Below are positions 26,058 through 35,163 of a DNA stretch of 64,000 nt, one piece after another. Within the stretch, counting starts at the first letter, position 1, and each line of letters starts with the position of its first letter. Source of the DNA: Mycolicibacterium bacteremicum (lineage in GTDB: Bacteria; Actinomycetota; Actinomycetes; Mycobacteriales; Mycobacteriaceae); contig NZ_CALUAE010000024.1 of the NCBI RefSeq assembly GCF_943913955.1, positions 15,298 through 79,297 of the forward strand, given 5' to 3'. The translations under genes were made by a program, and so were the position numbers. The notes beneath the pieces were generated by a model. That model made no database searches and had not been told where the DNA came from. It was given only the letters and a program-made list of their open reading frames with translations.

Positions 26058-27163
26058 CCGGGCAGCACCCGCGACCAGATGTCGACGAACGCCTCGGCGG
26101 TGCGCGCGGCCGATCGTTCCTGCCGGGTTCGATCGGCATTGTGCCCCAGCTCGGTCAGCCGGGCCCGGTCCTCGAGCAGCGACTCGATACCGGCGGCCAG
26201 CCCGGCGGCCACCGCGTCCTCCCCGTCACCGCGCGGGGTGACATTGAGAACGCCCTGGGCGCTGCCCAATTCGGCCAGCGACCCGTACCCGGTGCACACC
26301 ACCGGGGTGCTGTAGGCCATCGCGTGGGCCACCACCCCGGAGGCCGGGTAGGTCTCGGCGTAGAAATGCCGCTTGCCGTAGGGGACGACGATGGCGCGCA
26401 CCGACGCGAAGAAGGCGTCCTCCTCGGCGCCGTCGACGCCGCCGAGGATCTCGATGCCGTCGGCCTTCGGCAGTGCCTCGGTGCCGCGGCCGGCGACCCG
26501 GATGGTGATATCGGCGGGCAGCAGTTCGCGGATCCGGGCGATCTGCTCGAAACCCTTTCCGCGGTAGACGAATCCGAAGAAGCCGACCGCCTTCGGGCGG
26601 TCCTGTGCGGGCGTGATGGCCGGGCGTTCGCGCACCAGGTGCGGCACACAGTAGGTGGTGGTGTCGGGATAGGTGCGTGCGATCGACTGCCGGCCGGTCT
26701 CGGTGAGCGCGATCAGGGTGCGCCCCGCGTGTACCCGGCCCTCGATGGCCCGCGACACCGGCCGCAGCGGGTAGTGGATGCCGTGGGTGAGCAACCGCGA
26801 GGCCGCGATCCGCTTGGTGCGGGCCAAGAACCATAATCCCTGTGGCGGATCGTGGATGGTCGCGGTGACCGGCACGTCGGTGATCCCGGCGGTGGCCCAG
26901 AACGTCGGCAGCACCCCGGTGGACAGTTCGGCGTGCACCAGGGTCCGCCCGGGCGGTCCATCGTCGATCAACCGGCGCACCTGGGCGCGGTGGCGGCGCA
27001 GGTCGGCAAGGGTGTCCGCGCCCGGACCGGCGGTCCGGTGCTCGACGATCTCGCCGAGGTGGGGACGCAGCGCGGTCACCAGATCCTGGGCGTAGTCGCC
27101 GACGGCGGTCTGCCCCTCGTCGGGCGCGACGAAGACGAGCCGGTGATCGGCCAGCGGGCCCAT
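26054..27163 (-). CDS. Glycosyltransferase family 4-type protein
   Basis: A 369-aa GT-B protein. The N-terminus reads LVFVAPDEGQTAVGDYAQDL (GxGxY-like acceptor loop), with THGIHYPLRP in the middle. The donor domain shows AVGFFGFVYRGKGFEQIARI, ITIRVAGRGTEALP, and FYAETYPASGVVAHAMAYSTPVVCTGYGS, the position of the conserved Glu loop. Substrates unknown. Its ATG overlaps the stop of the hexapeptide acyltransferase as TGATG and its stop overlaps the flippase start. Confidence 0.82.
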   Translation of the reverse strand: MGPLADHRLVFVAPDEGQTAVGDYAQDLVTALRPHLGEIVEHRTAGPGADTLADLRRHRAQVRRLIDDGPPGRTLVHAELSTGVLPTFWATAGITDVPVTATIHDPPQGLWFLARTKRIAASRLLTHGIHYPLRPVSRAIEGRVHAGRTLIALTETGRQSIARTYPDTTTYCVPHLVRERPAITPAQDRPKAVGFFGFVYRGKGFEQIARIRELLPADITIRVAGRGTEALPKADGIEILGGVDGAEEDAFFASVRAIVVPYGKRHFYAETYPASGVVAHAMAYSTPVVCTGYGSLAELGSAQGVLNVTPRGDGEDAVAAGLAAGIESLLEDRARLTELGHNADRTRQERSAARTAEAFVDIWSRVLPG

Positions 27164-27840
27164 CAGTAGAACAGCGGGCGGTGATTGTTGGTGTAGCCCA
27201 GCGATTCCGCCGGACGCTTACCGATCACCTTGGCCGGTACCCCACCGACGATGTCGAGGTCGGCGACGTCCTTGTTGACCACGGCGTGCGCGGCCACCAC
27301 CGCGCCTCGGCCGATCAGCGAGGGCAGCACCATCGCCCGGCTGGCTATCCACACGTAGTCCTGCACGACGGTCGGGATCGGGACCGGCAGGAAGTCGGGG
27401 TGGTTGATGTCGTGCCCGCCGCCGATGAAGTGCACATCGCTGGCGATGGTGACGTTGTTGCCGATGTAGAGCCCGGCGCGCGAATCCAGCAGGCAGCGGA
27501 ATCCGATCGCCACGCCGTCACCGACGGTGAGGAACTCGATGTCCAGCACGGTCGTGCCGCGCAGGATCGAGGTGCGCTGGCCGATCCGGGCGCCCATCAG
27601 GCGCAGATAACCCTGCCGGATGGTGTGCGACGGGATGTAGGTGACGAAGCTGTTGAAGAACAACTCACCGAGCCGGTTGCGGATCTTCCGGCCGCGCGTC
27701 ATGCCCTGCATCTTGTAGTCGACGACGCGGTTGTTCTCGTCGAGGATCCACTCCGGCGGCGGCGGCATGTGCAGTGCGGGCGCGGCGGCCTGCTTGCGGG
27801 CGACGTCCTCCGGATCAGCCGACGCGGGTACTCCGGTCAT
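27163..27840 (-). CDS. Hexapeptide-repeat acyltransferase (WcaF/LbH type)
   Basis: A 225-aa acyl-CoA-dependent O-acyltransferase of the left-handed beta-helix group, probably acetylating a sugar of the repeat unit in the cytoplasm. The repeats run from about residue 80 (ARIGQRTSILRGTTVLDIEF) to VVAAHAVVNKDV; the catalytic His lies in FIGGGHDINHPDF. AAAGGAG sits 9 nt before ATG 27840 but only 3 nt before ATG 27846, so I prefer 27840. It overlaps the next glycosyltransferase gene by 1 nt. Confidence 0.85.
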   Translation of the reverse strand: MTGVPASADPEDVARKQAAAPALHMPPPPEWILDENNRVVDYKMQGMTRGRKIRNRLGELFFNSFVTYIPSHTIRQGYLRLMGARIGQRTSILRGTTVLDIEFLTVGDGVAIGFRCLLDSRAGLYIGNNVTIASDVHFIGGGHDINHPDFLPVPIPTVVQDYVWIASRAMVLPSLIGRGAVVAAHAVVNKDVADLDIVGGVPAKVIGKRPAESLGYTNNHRPLFY

Positions 27841-27908
27841 GATCATGTGCTCCTTTGCGATTGCGCGTCCACCATAGCCATCCGGGCGGTGGTGTCGCCT
27901 GGTTCAGG

Positions 27909-29090
27909 TCAGGATGGTGTGGGCGGCGGCGCCACCGGACCGACGAGTTCGTCGACGGCCGCGTAGAGCGATTCGGCGTAGCGCGCCTCGGTGAAGCGTT
28001 GGGCGTGCGCGCGCAATGCGTCGGGGTCGAAATCACCGGCCTCGAACCGGTCCAGCGCCGCGGCGATGGCGGCGGGCTCGGGGCGGTCGAAGAAGACCCC
28101 GGTGCTGCCCTCCACGACGGTGTCCAGGAAGCCACCCCAGCGCAGCACGATGCTGGGCTTGCCCGACACCGCGGCCTCGATGGGCGTCAGCCCGAAGTCC
28201 TCGTAGCTGGCCGCGATCAACGCCCGGCAGGACTGGTACAGCCAGGCCATCTGGCCGTCGGTCAGCGCCGAGAGCAGCACCACGTTGGGGGTGCGCATCT
28301 TCTCCAGCCGCGCGGCCTCGGGTCCGTGACCGACGACGACGAGCCTGCGGTCGCTGTCGGCGAACGCGCCGACCACCGCGTCGACGTTCTTGTAGGCCAT
28401 GAACCGGGACACGCACAGATAGAAGGGGTCACCACCGTCGGTGAGCCAGTGCGCGATCTCGGGGACCGGTTCGGTGGCGGCGTGCGGTTTCAGCGCGATC
28501 GGCGAGGGCAGCACCCCGGCGCTGATGCCGTACGCGGTATGGATGCGGTCCTTGATGGCCGTCGACACCGCCAGGTAGCGGTGCACACTATCGGCTGCCC
28601 GCTTGTCCCAGGCCTTCAGCGCGGGCGAGCCGACCTTGAGCACCGCGCGCTTGAGCTTGTCCCCGTCGGGTTTGAGGTAGTGGTCCAGCGCGTAGAGCCA
28701 GTGCGCCGGGGTGTGGCAGTGCACCAGTTTGGCTCCGTCGGTGCGGAATCCGTGCGCCCACCCGCTGCTGCTGGTCACCACCACGTCGGCATCGACGTAC
28801 ATGGCGCCGGCGGCGAAGGGCAGCACCGGCAGGGCGGCGCGGTGGTGCTTGCGGAACAGCGGGATCCGGTTCAGCGGGGACACCCGCACATCGCGGTCGG
28901 CGAACTCGGGATAGGTGCCGTCCGGGTCGTAGAGCAGGGTGTAGATCGGCGCGTCGGGAAAGGCCTTGCTCATCGAGAGCACGACCTTCTCGGCGCCGCC
29001 GCGCTGGGTCAGATAGTCGTGGGCGATGGCCACCCGGGGGCCGTCGACACCGTCGAACCGGTGCGGGGGCACGATGCGATCCTCACCCAC
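27909..29090 (-). CDS. Glycosyltransferase family 4-type protein
   Basis: A 393-aa GT4 enzyme: AIAHDYLTQRGGAEKVVLSM at the N-terminus (GGAE loop), HTPAHWLYALDHYL in the acceptor domain, then PFYLCVSRFMAYKNVDAVVGAF, LVVVGHGPEAARLEK and EDFGLTPIEAAVSGKPSIV with the E-x7-E nucleotide-sugar site. Similar mannosyl/rhamnosyl transferases occur in capsule loci. GTG 29090 has GGGAGG 8 nt upstream. It is the first gene of the minus-strand transferase/flippase operon, 68 nt before the acyltransferase. Confidence 0.85.
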   Translation of the reverse strand: MGEDRIVPPHRFDGVDGPRVAIAHDYLTQRGGAEKVVLSMSKAFPDAPIYTLLYDPDGTYPEFADRDVRVSPLNRIPLFRKHHRAALPVLPFAAGAMYVDADVVVTSSSGWAHGFRTDGAKLVHCHTPAHWLYALDHYLKPDGDKLKRAVLKVGSPALKAWDKRAADSVHRYLAVSTAIKDRIHTAYGISAGVLPSPIALKPHAATEPVPEIAHWLTDGGDPFYLCVSRFMAYKNVDAVVGAFADSDRRLVVVGHGPEAARLEKMRTPNVVLLSALTDGQMAWLYQSCRALIAASYEDFGLTPIEAAVSGKPSIVLRWGGFLDTVVEGSTGVFFDRPEPAAIAAALDRFEAGDFDPDALRAHAQRFTEARYAESLYAAVDELVGPVAPPPTPS

Positions 29091-29277
29091 CGAGGTGTCC
29101 TCCCGGCAGCGGCCCCATACCGGGACAGCCCTTCGACGTCGCCTGCAGGCTCACGCTCTTCGACCCTCTCCCTCGACGTCGGGTACCCGGTGTGACGTTA
29201 GCCGACCCGGTCCGGCCATGCCGACCCGACACCCGCCAGTCCCGCGGACCCGGGCAGGTGACCGCGCGGCGCCGCGT

Positions 29278-30429
29278 TCAGGGGGCGGGCGCTGCGGCCT
29301 CGGCGGCGGGCGCGGTCTGGTTCGCCAGATTCTCGGCCACCTCCTCGGCCCAGATGCCGTAGGCGTGGGTGGTGTCGACCTCCAGTTCGAAACGGTCGGT
29401 CATCTCGGCAGTGACGTCGGCGGCGTCGACGTAGAACTGCTCATACCAGCGGCGGTGTTGATACACCGCGCCGTCCTCCTCGGTGAGCAACGGATTCTCG
29501 ATGCGCGTCTTGTGCCGCCAGATCTCGACGTCCTCCAGGAAGCCCGCACCGAAGGACCGGCTCATCGCGCCCGCCAGCTTGGCCGCCTTCTCGGCGGGCA
29601 GGCCCGCCATCTGCTGCACGGCCACCCCCCACTGCAGCACGAAGGAGTTGTGCGTCACCGGGTAGTGGCAGTTGATCAGCGCGACCTCGACGGTGAAACC
29701 GGGGGCCAGGTCGTTGTGCAGCCAGTTGATCATGTACGCGGGGCCGAAGTAGGTGGCCTCGGAACGCAGATGTGTACCGTCCCAGAGCTTGTCGGGATCG
29801 GCGGTGTAGTCCGGCCGGGGCTTGGACTCCATGAACTGGCTGGCCGTGTGCCCCTCGATGACGTTCTTGAAGAACGTCGGGTAGGCGTGGTGGATGTAGA
29901 AGAAGTGCGCCATGTCGACGTTGTTGTCCACGATTTCGCGGCAGTGCGACCCCTCGATGAGCACCGAGTTCCACTGCCAGGGCGACCAGCGCCCCTCGGC
30001 GTAACCCTCGATGGTCGGCGGGATGAGTTCGGCAGGCGGGGCGGACCGTTCGGGGTCGTGCCAGACCAGCAGTTGACCGTTGACCTCGTGGGTCGGCCAG
30101 GTGCGGGTGCGGGCCAACCGTGGCGTGCGCTTGGCGTAGGGCACCAGCGTGCACCTGCCGTCGGCACCCCAGCGCCAGTCGTGGAAGGGGCAGGCCAGGC
30201 TGTCGTTCTTGATCGAGCCGCGGGACAGGTCGCCGCCCATGTGCCGGCAGTAGGCGTCCAGGACGTGGATCGACCCGGCGGCGTCGCTGAACACCACCAG
30301 CTTGGTGCCGAAGGCCTCGATACCGTGTGGTCGCCCGTCCCGGAAGGTCTCGGCCAGCCCCAGGCAGTGCCAGCCCCGGGCGAATCGGGTCATCGCCACA
30401 CCGGCGTCGATCTCGCGGATGTCGGTCAT
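29278..30429 (-). CDS. kshA: KshA-type Rieske oxygenase (3-ketosteroid 9-alpha-hydroxylase family)
   Basis: A 383-aa Rieske non-haem iron oxygenase close to mycobacterial KshA, the terminal oxygenase that hydroxylates ring-opened sterol intermediates at C9 with the reductase KshB. Rieske ligands are C61/H63 (CRH) and C80/H83 (CPFH); the mononuclear iron site is D172-x2-H175-x4-H180 with D300 (FLEDVEIW). Length matches KshA (about 386). Fast growers carry several KshA paralogues, so substrate preference is open. No KshB or KstR-like operator is visible nearby. It is divergent from a methyltransferase. Confidence 0.8.
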   Translation of the reverse strand: MTDIREIDAGVAMTRFARGWHCLGLAETFRDGRPHGIEAFGTKLVVFSDAAGSIHVLDAYCRHMGGDLSRGSIKNDSLACPFHDWRWGADGRCTLVPYAKRTPRLARTRTWPTHEVNGQLLVWHDPERSAPPAELIPPTIEGYAEGRWSPWQWNSVLIEGSHCREIVDNNVDMAHFFYIHHAYPTFFKNVIEGHTASQFMESKPRPDYTADPDKLWDGTHLRSEATYFGPAYMINWLHNDLAPGFTVEVALINCHYPVTHNSFVLQWGVAVQQMAGLPAEKAAKLAGAMSRSFGAGFLEDVEIWRHKTRIENPLLTEEDGAVYQHRRWYEQFYVDAADVTAEMTDRFELEVDTTHAYGIWAEEVAENLANQTAPAAEAAAPAP

Positions 30430-30695
30430 GAGGTCCTGCCTAGCATGTCCGGCGCCGGCCCGGGCCCGATCGGACGGGGCGGGTCGCGACGCACCGGAAC
30501 AGCAAAAGTCTTTGCGATTGCCAGCACCCCGGCTACGTGACGCGAAATTGACGCATACGTCGAGACAGTAGGCCCGGCGACGGACAACGGGTCTTTTAGC
30601 CATCGATCACACAGCTATGTGCGATTCCGGCCCGCCGGGCGGGCCGCGCGCGGTAACGTCCGATATTCCACGACGACTTTGCGGGGGCAAGCCGA

Positions 30696-31442
30696 ATGGT
30701 GCAGACCTACTTCACCGACACTGCCGATGATGTCGAGTACCGGGATTTCGCCGACCTGTGGCAGGGCTATGACGAGTCGGTGCTCGACCTGGCCCGACGC
30801 GAGGATGTGCACGCGGTCGCCGAACTCGGCGGCGGGGCCAACCCGGTGGTCGGCGACCATGACAAGTGGGGTTTCGCCGATCACCGTGTGGTGGTCGACA
30901 TCTCACCACTGGAACTGGACAAGGCCGCGGTCGACGTCGCCACCCGGGTGGTCGATCTGTGCCAACCGGTCACCGAGGACATCGGTCGCTACGATCTGGT
31001 GTTCTCCAAGATGCTGTGCGAGCACCTGCCCGATCCCGTTGTCTTCCATCAGAATTGCCACCGCCTGCTCCGCCCGGGCGGGTTGTCGGTGCACTTCTAC
31101 CCCACCCTGGGCACCTTCCCGTTCCTGGTGAACAAGATGATCCCGGAGCGGACCGCCCGGCGGATCCTGGACAAGGTGCAGCCCGGCCGGCTGGACCAAC
31201 CGAATCTGGAGAAGTTCCCCGCCTACTATCGCGGGACCACCGGACCGACCCGGCGTGCGATCGACAAGTTCGAGGGGTTCGGGTTCAAGGTCGAGCAGTG
31301 GAAGTCCAGCTTCGGCCACGCCTATTACACGGTGATCCCGCCGCTGCAGGCCCTCGAGGACGCCAAGAGCAGATTCCTGCGCAGACACCCGATTCCGGCG
31401 CTGGCCAGTTTCTCGGTGGTCGTGCTGCGCAAGATCGGCTGA
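30696..31442 (+). CDS. Class I SAM-dependent methyltransferase (Methyltransf_11-like)
   Basis: A 248-aa Rossmann methyltransferase. AELGGGANPVV is the SAM loop, VVVDISPLEL the acidic turn, and LVFSKMLCEHLPDPVVFHQNCHRLLRPGG the post-motif region typical of lipid and small-molecule methyltransferases. The acceptor is unknown. GGGGG lies 8 nt before ATG 30696. It stands alone, ending 4 nt from the convergent FadD gene. Its closeness to the glycan locus leaves both a sugar and a lipid acceptor possible. Confidence 0.75.
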   Translation: MVQTYFTDTADDVEYRDFADLWQGYDESVLDLARREDVHAVAELGGGANPVVGDHDKWGFADHRVVVDISPLELDKAAVDVATRVVDLCQPVTEDIGRYDLVFSKMLCEHLPDPVVFHQNCHRLLRPGGLSVHFYPTLGTFPFLVNKMIPERTARRILDKVQPGRLDQPNLEKFPAYYRGTTGPTRRAIDKFEGFGFKVEQWKSSFGHAYYTVIPPLQALEDAKSRFLRRHPIPALASFSVVVLRKIG

Positions 31443-31446
31443 GCGC

Positions 31447-33123
31447 TCAGGCGTGCCGGCGGCGGCCGTGCCGGGCGAATTCCTCGTCGAGTGCCGCCCG
31501 ACCGGCGGTGTCCATCGGCAGATACCGCACCGGCGGCCGGCCCGACCACCGGTACACATCCTCATCGGTGTGCCAACGCTGTTGTTGCAGTTCGTGTTTG
31601 ACAACTTTGTTGGATCCGGTGACCGGTAGCCGCCGCGATACCCGCAGCAGCCGGGGAATGGCCTTGCCCGCGAGATCGGGCTGGCCGACCAGATATTCGG
31701 CGAAGGCCGCGACGTCGAACCGGTCGGGTTCGGACACCTCGATGGCGGCCATCACCTGATCGCCCGAGCGCGGATCGGGCACGGCGAAGGCGGCCGCCGC
31801 GATCACCGCGGGGTGGCGGCGCAGCGCGTGTTCGACGGTCAGCGCGGACAGATTCTCCCCGTCCACCCGGATCCAGTCGCCGCGACGGCCGGCGAAGTAG
31901 ATGAACCCGGACTCGTCGAGGTAGCCCAGGTCCCCGGTCCAGTACCACCCGTGCCGGATGCGTTCGGCGTCGGCCGCCTCGTTCTTGTAATAACCCTCGA
32001 AGCTGCGGGTGCCGAACTTGTCGACGATCTCACCCACGGCGTCGTCGGGGTTGAGCACCCGCCCGGCGCCGTCCAGGACGGCGGGCACCCGGTCGCGCAG
32101 TGTCACCGGGTCGACGATGGCGACACCGTCATGGGCGGGTCTGCCCAGCGCACCCGGCGGTGCATCGGGATCGGCCGCGACCGCGCCGCCGCCCTCGCTG
32201 GAGCCATAGCCCTCGTGCAGCACCGCGCCGAAACGGCGCCGGAACTCGACCTGATCGTCCGGGGAGGCCTCGGTGCCGAACCCGCGCTGCAGCGGATTGT
32301 CGGCGTCGTCGGGCCGCTCGGGGGTGGCCATCAGATAGCCCAGCGCCTTGCCGACATAGGTGAAGAAGGTGGCCCCGAAATAGCGGACGTCGGGCAGGAA
32401 CGCCGACGCGGAGAACGACGGTGCCAGGCAGACCGTCGCACCGACCGACAACGCCGGCGCCCACAGCGCCATGATCGCGTTGCCGTGGAACAACGGCATG
32501 CTGCAGTAGTCCACGTCGTCGCGGTGGTGGCCGTATTTGTCGCGCGCGGCGTAGGCGATGCGGGCCAGCCTGCCCTGTGTGCAGCGCACCGCCTTGGCCG
32601 CGCCGGTGGTGCCGGAGGTGAACAGCAACAACATCAGTGTGTCGGCGCCGACGGCCGGCAGTGCGGTGTCCCGGTGCGCATCGAGCGCCGCCCGATAGCC
32701 CGCATCGTCGACGACCAGCACCCTGTCCGGCGCCAACCCGCAGGTCAGCCGTCCGAGCCGGGCGGCGCCGTCGGTATCGGTGATGATCAGCCGACAGTCG
32801 GCGTGGTCGATCTCGGCGGTCAGCTCGGCGTCACCGCGGGTCGGGTTGATGCCCACCACGGTCAGCCCGCCCAGCGCCGCCGCTCCCAGCCAGAACACGA
32901 AGTCGGCCACATTGGGCAGCAGCACACCGACATGGGGCGGCAGCTCGGGCTGCCCGGCCAGCAGTGCCCGCCCCAGCGCGGCGCGGGCGACGGATTCGGC
33001 GACCACCTCGTCCCAGGTCCAGTCCCGGTCCCGGGTGCGCAGGCCGAGGCGGGTGTCACCGCGTCGGTCGAGCAGCATGGCCGCGATGGATTCGCGTGTC
33101 TGGAGGGTGGTCGGCACCGACAC
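31447..33123 (-). CDS. AMP-forming acyl-CoA synthetase (FadD17/FadD8-like)
   Basis: A 558-aa ANL-superfamily ligase activating a carboxylic acid to its CoA thioester. The P-loop LLLFTSGTTGAAKAVR, GYGSSEGGGAV (A5), YWTGDLGYLDESGFIYFAGR (A7/A8) and the C-terminal catalytic Lys in VTGSNKVVKHEL are present. Such FadD proteins activate fatty acids or sterol side chains; with the KshA-type gene 1 kb away a steroid role is plausible but unproven. GTG 33123 is the start used; GTG 33117 is possible. It diverges from accD5. Confidence 0.8.
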   Translation of the reverse strand: MSVPTTLQTRESIAAMLLDRRGDTRLGLRTRDRDWTWDEVVAESVARAALGRALLAGQPELPPHVGVLLPNVADFVFWLGAAALGGLTVVGINPTRGDAELTAEIDHADCRLIITDTDGAARLGRLTCGLAPDRVLVVDDAGYRAALDAHRDTALPAVGADTLMLLLFTSGTTGAAKAVRCTQGRLARIAYAARDKYGHHRDDVDYCSMPLFHGNAIMALWAPALSVGATVCLAPSFSASAFLPDVRYFGATFFTYVGKALGYLMATPERPDDADNPLQRGFGTEASPDDQVEFRRRFGAVLHEGYGSSEGGGAVAADPDAPPGALGRPAHDGVAIVDPVTLRDRVPAVLDGAGRVLNPDDAVGEIVDKFGTRSFEGYYKNEAADAERIRHGWYWTGDLGYLDESGFIYFAGRRGDWIRVDGENLSALTVEHALRRHPAVIAAAAFAVPDPRSGDQVMAAIEVSEPDRFDVAAFAEYLVGQPDLAGKAIPRLLRVSRRLPVTGSNKVVKHELQQQRWHTDEDVYRWSGRPPVRYLPMDTAGRAALDEEFARHGRRRHA

Positions 33124-33166
33124 AGCTTGGCCGCCGGAGCGGACACGGTGACTTAACTCGCACCTC

Positions 33167-33187
33167 TCTTATGCAGTTCTTAGAAGT
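33167..33187 (+). promoter_or_regulatory. Palindromic operator candidate upstream of accD5
   Basis: TCTTA (33167-33171) and the near-palindrome AGTTCTTAGAAGT (33175-33187) lie 20 nt before accD5. The same two-part motif (TCTTA then TTCTTAGA) sits just before accA3 at 44400-44423, pointing to a shared regulator of the two carboxylase subunits. Confidence 0.5.
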
Positions 33188-33206
33188 ACGGCTAGCATCG
33201 ACTCCC

Positions 33207-34835
33207 ATGACGAGCACTATCGAGCCGGCGGCAGAGCACGTAGTAGACATCCACACCACGGCCGGCAAGCTGGCCGACCTGCGCAAGCGCGCCGAAGAGG
33301 CGCTGCACCCGGTCGGTGAGGCCGCGGTCGAGAAGGTCCACGCCAAGGGCAAGCTGACCGCCCGCGAGCGCATCTACGCGCTGCTGGACGAGGGTTCCTT
33401 CGTCGAGCTCGACGCGCTCGCGCGGCACCGCAGCACCAACTTCGGCTTGGAGAAGAACCGCCCGCTCGGTGACGGTGTGGTGACCGGCTACGGCACCATC
33501 GACGGCCGCGAGGTGTGCATCTTCAGCCAGGACGCCACCGTGTTCGGCGGCAGCCTCGGCGAGGTCTACGGCGAGAAGATCGTCAAGGTCCAGGAGCTGG
33601 CCATCAAGACCGGCCGCCCGCTGATCGGCATCAACGACGGCGCCGGCGCCCGCATCCAGGAGGGTGTGGTCTCCCTCGGCCTGTACAGCCGGATCTTCCA
33701 CAACAACATCAAGGCCTCGGGCGTCATCCCGCAGATCTCGCTGATCATGGGTGCCGCCGCCGGTGGCCACGTCTACTCCCCCGCGCTGACCGACTTCGTC
33801 ATCATGGTCGACCAGACCAGCCAGATGTTCATCACCGGCCCCGACGTCATCAAGACCGTCACCGGCGAGGACGTCACCATGGAGGAGCTGGGCGGCGCCC
33901 AGACCCACATGGCCAAGTCCGGCACCGTGCACTACGTCGCCTCCGGCGAACAGGACGCCCTGGACTACGTGCGCGACCTGCTGAGCTACCTGCCGGCCAA
34001 CAACTACGCCGATCCGCCGCGGTACCCGGCGCCGCCGCACCCGGGCGCCATCGAGGACAACCTCACCGGCGAGGACATCGAGCTGGACACCCTGATCCCG
34101 GACTCGCCGAACCAGCCGTACGACATGCACGAGGTCATCTCGCGCATCCTCGACGACGACGAGTTCCTGGAGATCCAGGCCGGCTACGCGCAGAACATCA
34201 TCGTCGGCTACGGCCGGGTCGACGGCCGCACCGTCGGCATCGTGGCCAACCAGCCGACCCAGTTCGCCGGCTGCCTGGACATCAACGCCTCCGAGAAGGC
34301 CGCGCGCTTCATCCGCACGTGCGACTGCTTCAACATCCCGATCGTGCTGCTGGTGGACGTCCCGGGCTTCCTGCCGGGTACCGGTCAGGAGTACAACGGC
34401 ATCATCCGCCGTGGCGCCAAGCTGCTCTACGCCTACGGTGAGGCCACCGTCCCGAAGATCACCGTCATCACCCGCAAGTCCTATGGCGGCGCGTACTGCG
34501 TGATGGGTTCCAAGGACATGGGCGCCGATGTCGTGGTCGCGTGGCCGACGGCGCAGATCGCGGTGATGGGTGCCTCCGGCGCGGTGGGCTTCGTCTACCG
34601 CCAGGAGCTCAAGAAGGCCGCCCAAGAGGGCCAGGACGTCGATTCGCTTCGCCTGGAACTGCAGCAGTCCTACGAGGACACCCTGGTGAACCCGTACATC
34701 GCCGCCGAGCGCGGTTATGTCGATGCGGTCATCCCGCCCTCGCACACCCGCGGTTACGTGGCCACCTCGCTGCGCCTGCTGGAGCGCAAGATCAGTCAGG
34801 TGCCGCCGAAGAAGCACGGCAACATCCCGCTGTAA
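33207..34835 (+). CDS. accD5: AccD5, acyl-CoA carboxylase beta (carboxyltransferase) subunit
   Basis: Biotin-dependent carboxyltransferase, chiefly propionyl-CoA to methylmalonyl-CoA for methyl-branched lipids, working with AccA3 and AccE5. The 542-aa protein has both crotonase-like halves: SQDATVFGGSLGEVYGEKI, the N-terminal oxyanion region NDGAGARIQEG, the GAAAGGHVYSPA loop, and the C-terminal VDVPGFLPGTGQEY and KSYGGAYCVMGSK. The ATG at 33207 matches the family N-terminus (MTSTIEPAAEH). The codon bias is strongly optimised, as expected for an abundant enzyme. accE5 follows after 46 nt. Confidence 0.96.
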   Translation: MTSTIEPAAEHVVDIHTTAGKLADLRKRAEEALHPVGEAAVEKVHAKGKLTARERIYALLDEGSFVELDALARHRSTNFGLEKNRPLGDGVVTGYGTIDGREVCIFSQDATVFGGSLGEVYGEKIVKVQELAIKTGRPLIGINDGAGARIQEGVVSLGLYSRIFHNNIKASGVIPQISLIMGAAAGGHVYSPALTDFVIMVDQTSQMFITGPDVIKTVTGEDVTMEELGGAQTHMAKSGTVHYVASGEQDALDYVRDLLSYLPANNYADPPRYPAPPHPGAIEDNLTGEDIELDTLIPDSPNQPYDMHEVISRILDDDEFLEIQAGYAQNIIVGYGRVDGRTVGIVANQPTQFAGCLDINASEKAARFIRTCDCFNIPIVLLVDVPGFLPGTGQEYNGIIRRGAKLLYAYGEATVPKITVITRKSYGGAYCVMGSKDMGADVVVAWPTAQIAVMGASGAVGFVYRQELKKAAQEGQDVDSLRLELQQSYEDTLVNPYIAAERGYVDAVIPPSHTRGYVATSLRLLERKISQVPPKKHGNIPL

Positions 34836-34881
34836 GGTCCTCGGACCGACCCGCGACAAGCCCTCTGCGAGAAGGACTTTC

Positions 34882-35163
34882 ATGAGCCACGACGTCGACA
34901 TCATCGAGGTCAGCGATCCGCGCGATATGACCATCGACGACCCCGCACCGCCGGTGCCGGAGTTCCGGGTGGTCAAGGGCGACCCGTCGGTCGAGGAACT
35001 CGCGGCGCTGGTCGCGGTGCTGTCCGCGGCCGGCGGCACGGGCCCGGGTGAGCCGGGTCCGCAGGAGCTCAACCTGTGGGGCCACCCGGTGGACAAGCTG
35101 CGGTACCAGAGCCACTCCTGGCAGCGGATCACGCTGTTGGAGCGGACCCACATGCGCAGGTGA
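34882..35163 (+). CDS. accE5: AccE5, acyl-CoA carboxylase epsilon subunit
   Basis: Small subunit that stimulates the AccA3-AccD5 complex. Only 93 aa, against about 177 aa for M. tuberculosis AccE5 as I recall it. The conserved part is present: FRVVKGDPSVEELAALVAVL followed by the basic/aromatic C-terminal segment LRYQSHSWQRITLLERTH. The long disordered N-terminal extension of the tuberculosis protein is reduced to about 35 acidic residues. Its TGA overlaps the maf GTG (GTGA). Confidence 0.9.
   Translation: MSHDVDIIEVSDPRDMTIDDPAPPVPEFRVVKGDPSVEELAALVAVLSAAGGTGPGEPGPQELNLWGHPVDKLRYQSHSWQRITLLERTHMRR

Noticed and set aside
30430..30695. KstR-type operator in front of the KshA-type gene
   Set aside because: No AACnnGTT-like inverted repeat is visible in the divergent gap.
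33193..33206. TAGCAT as a leaderless -10 for accD5
   Set aside because: The 8-nt gap to the ATG is longer than usual and no matching -35 was found; left open.
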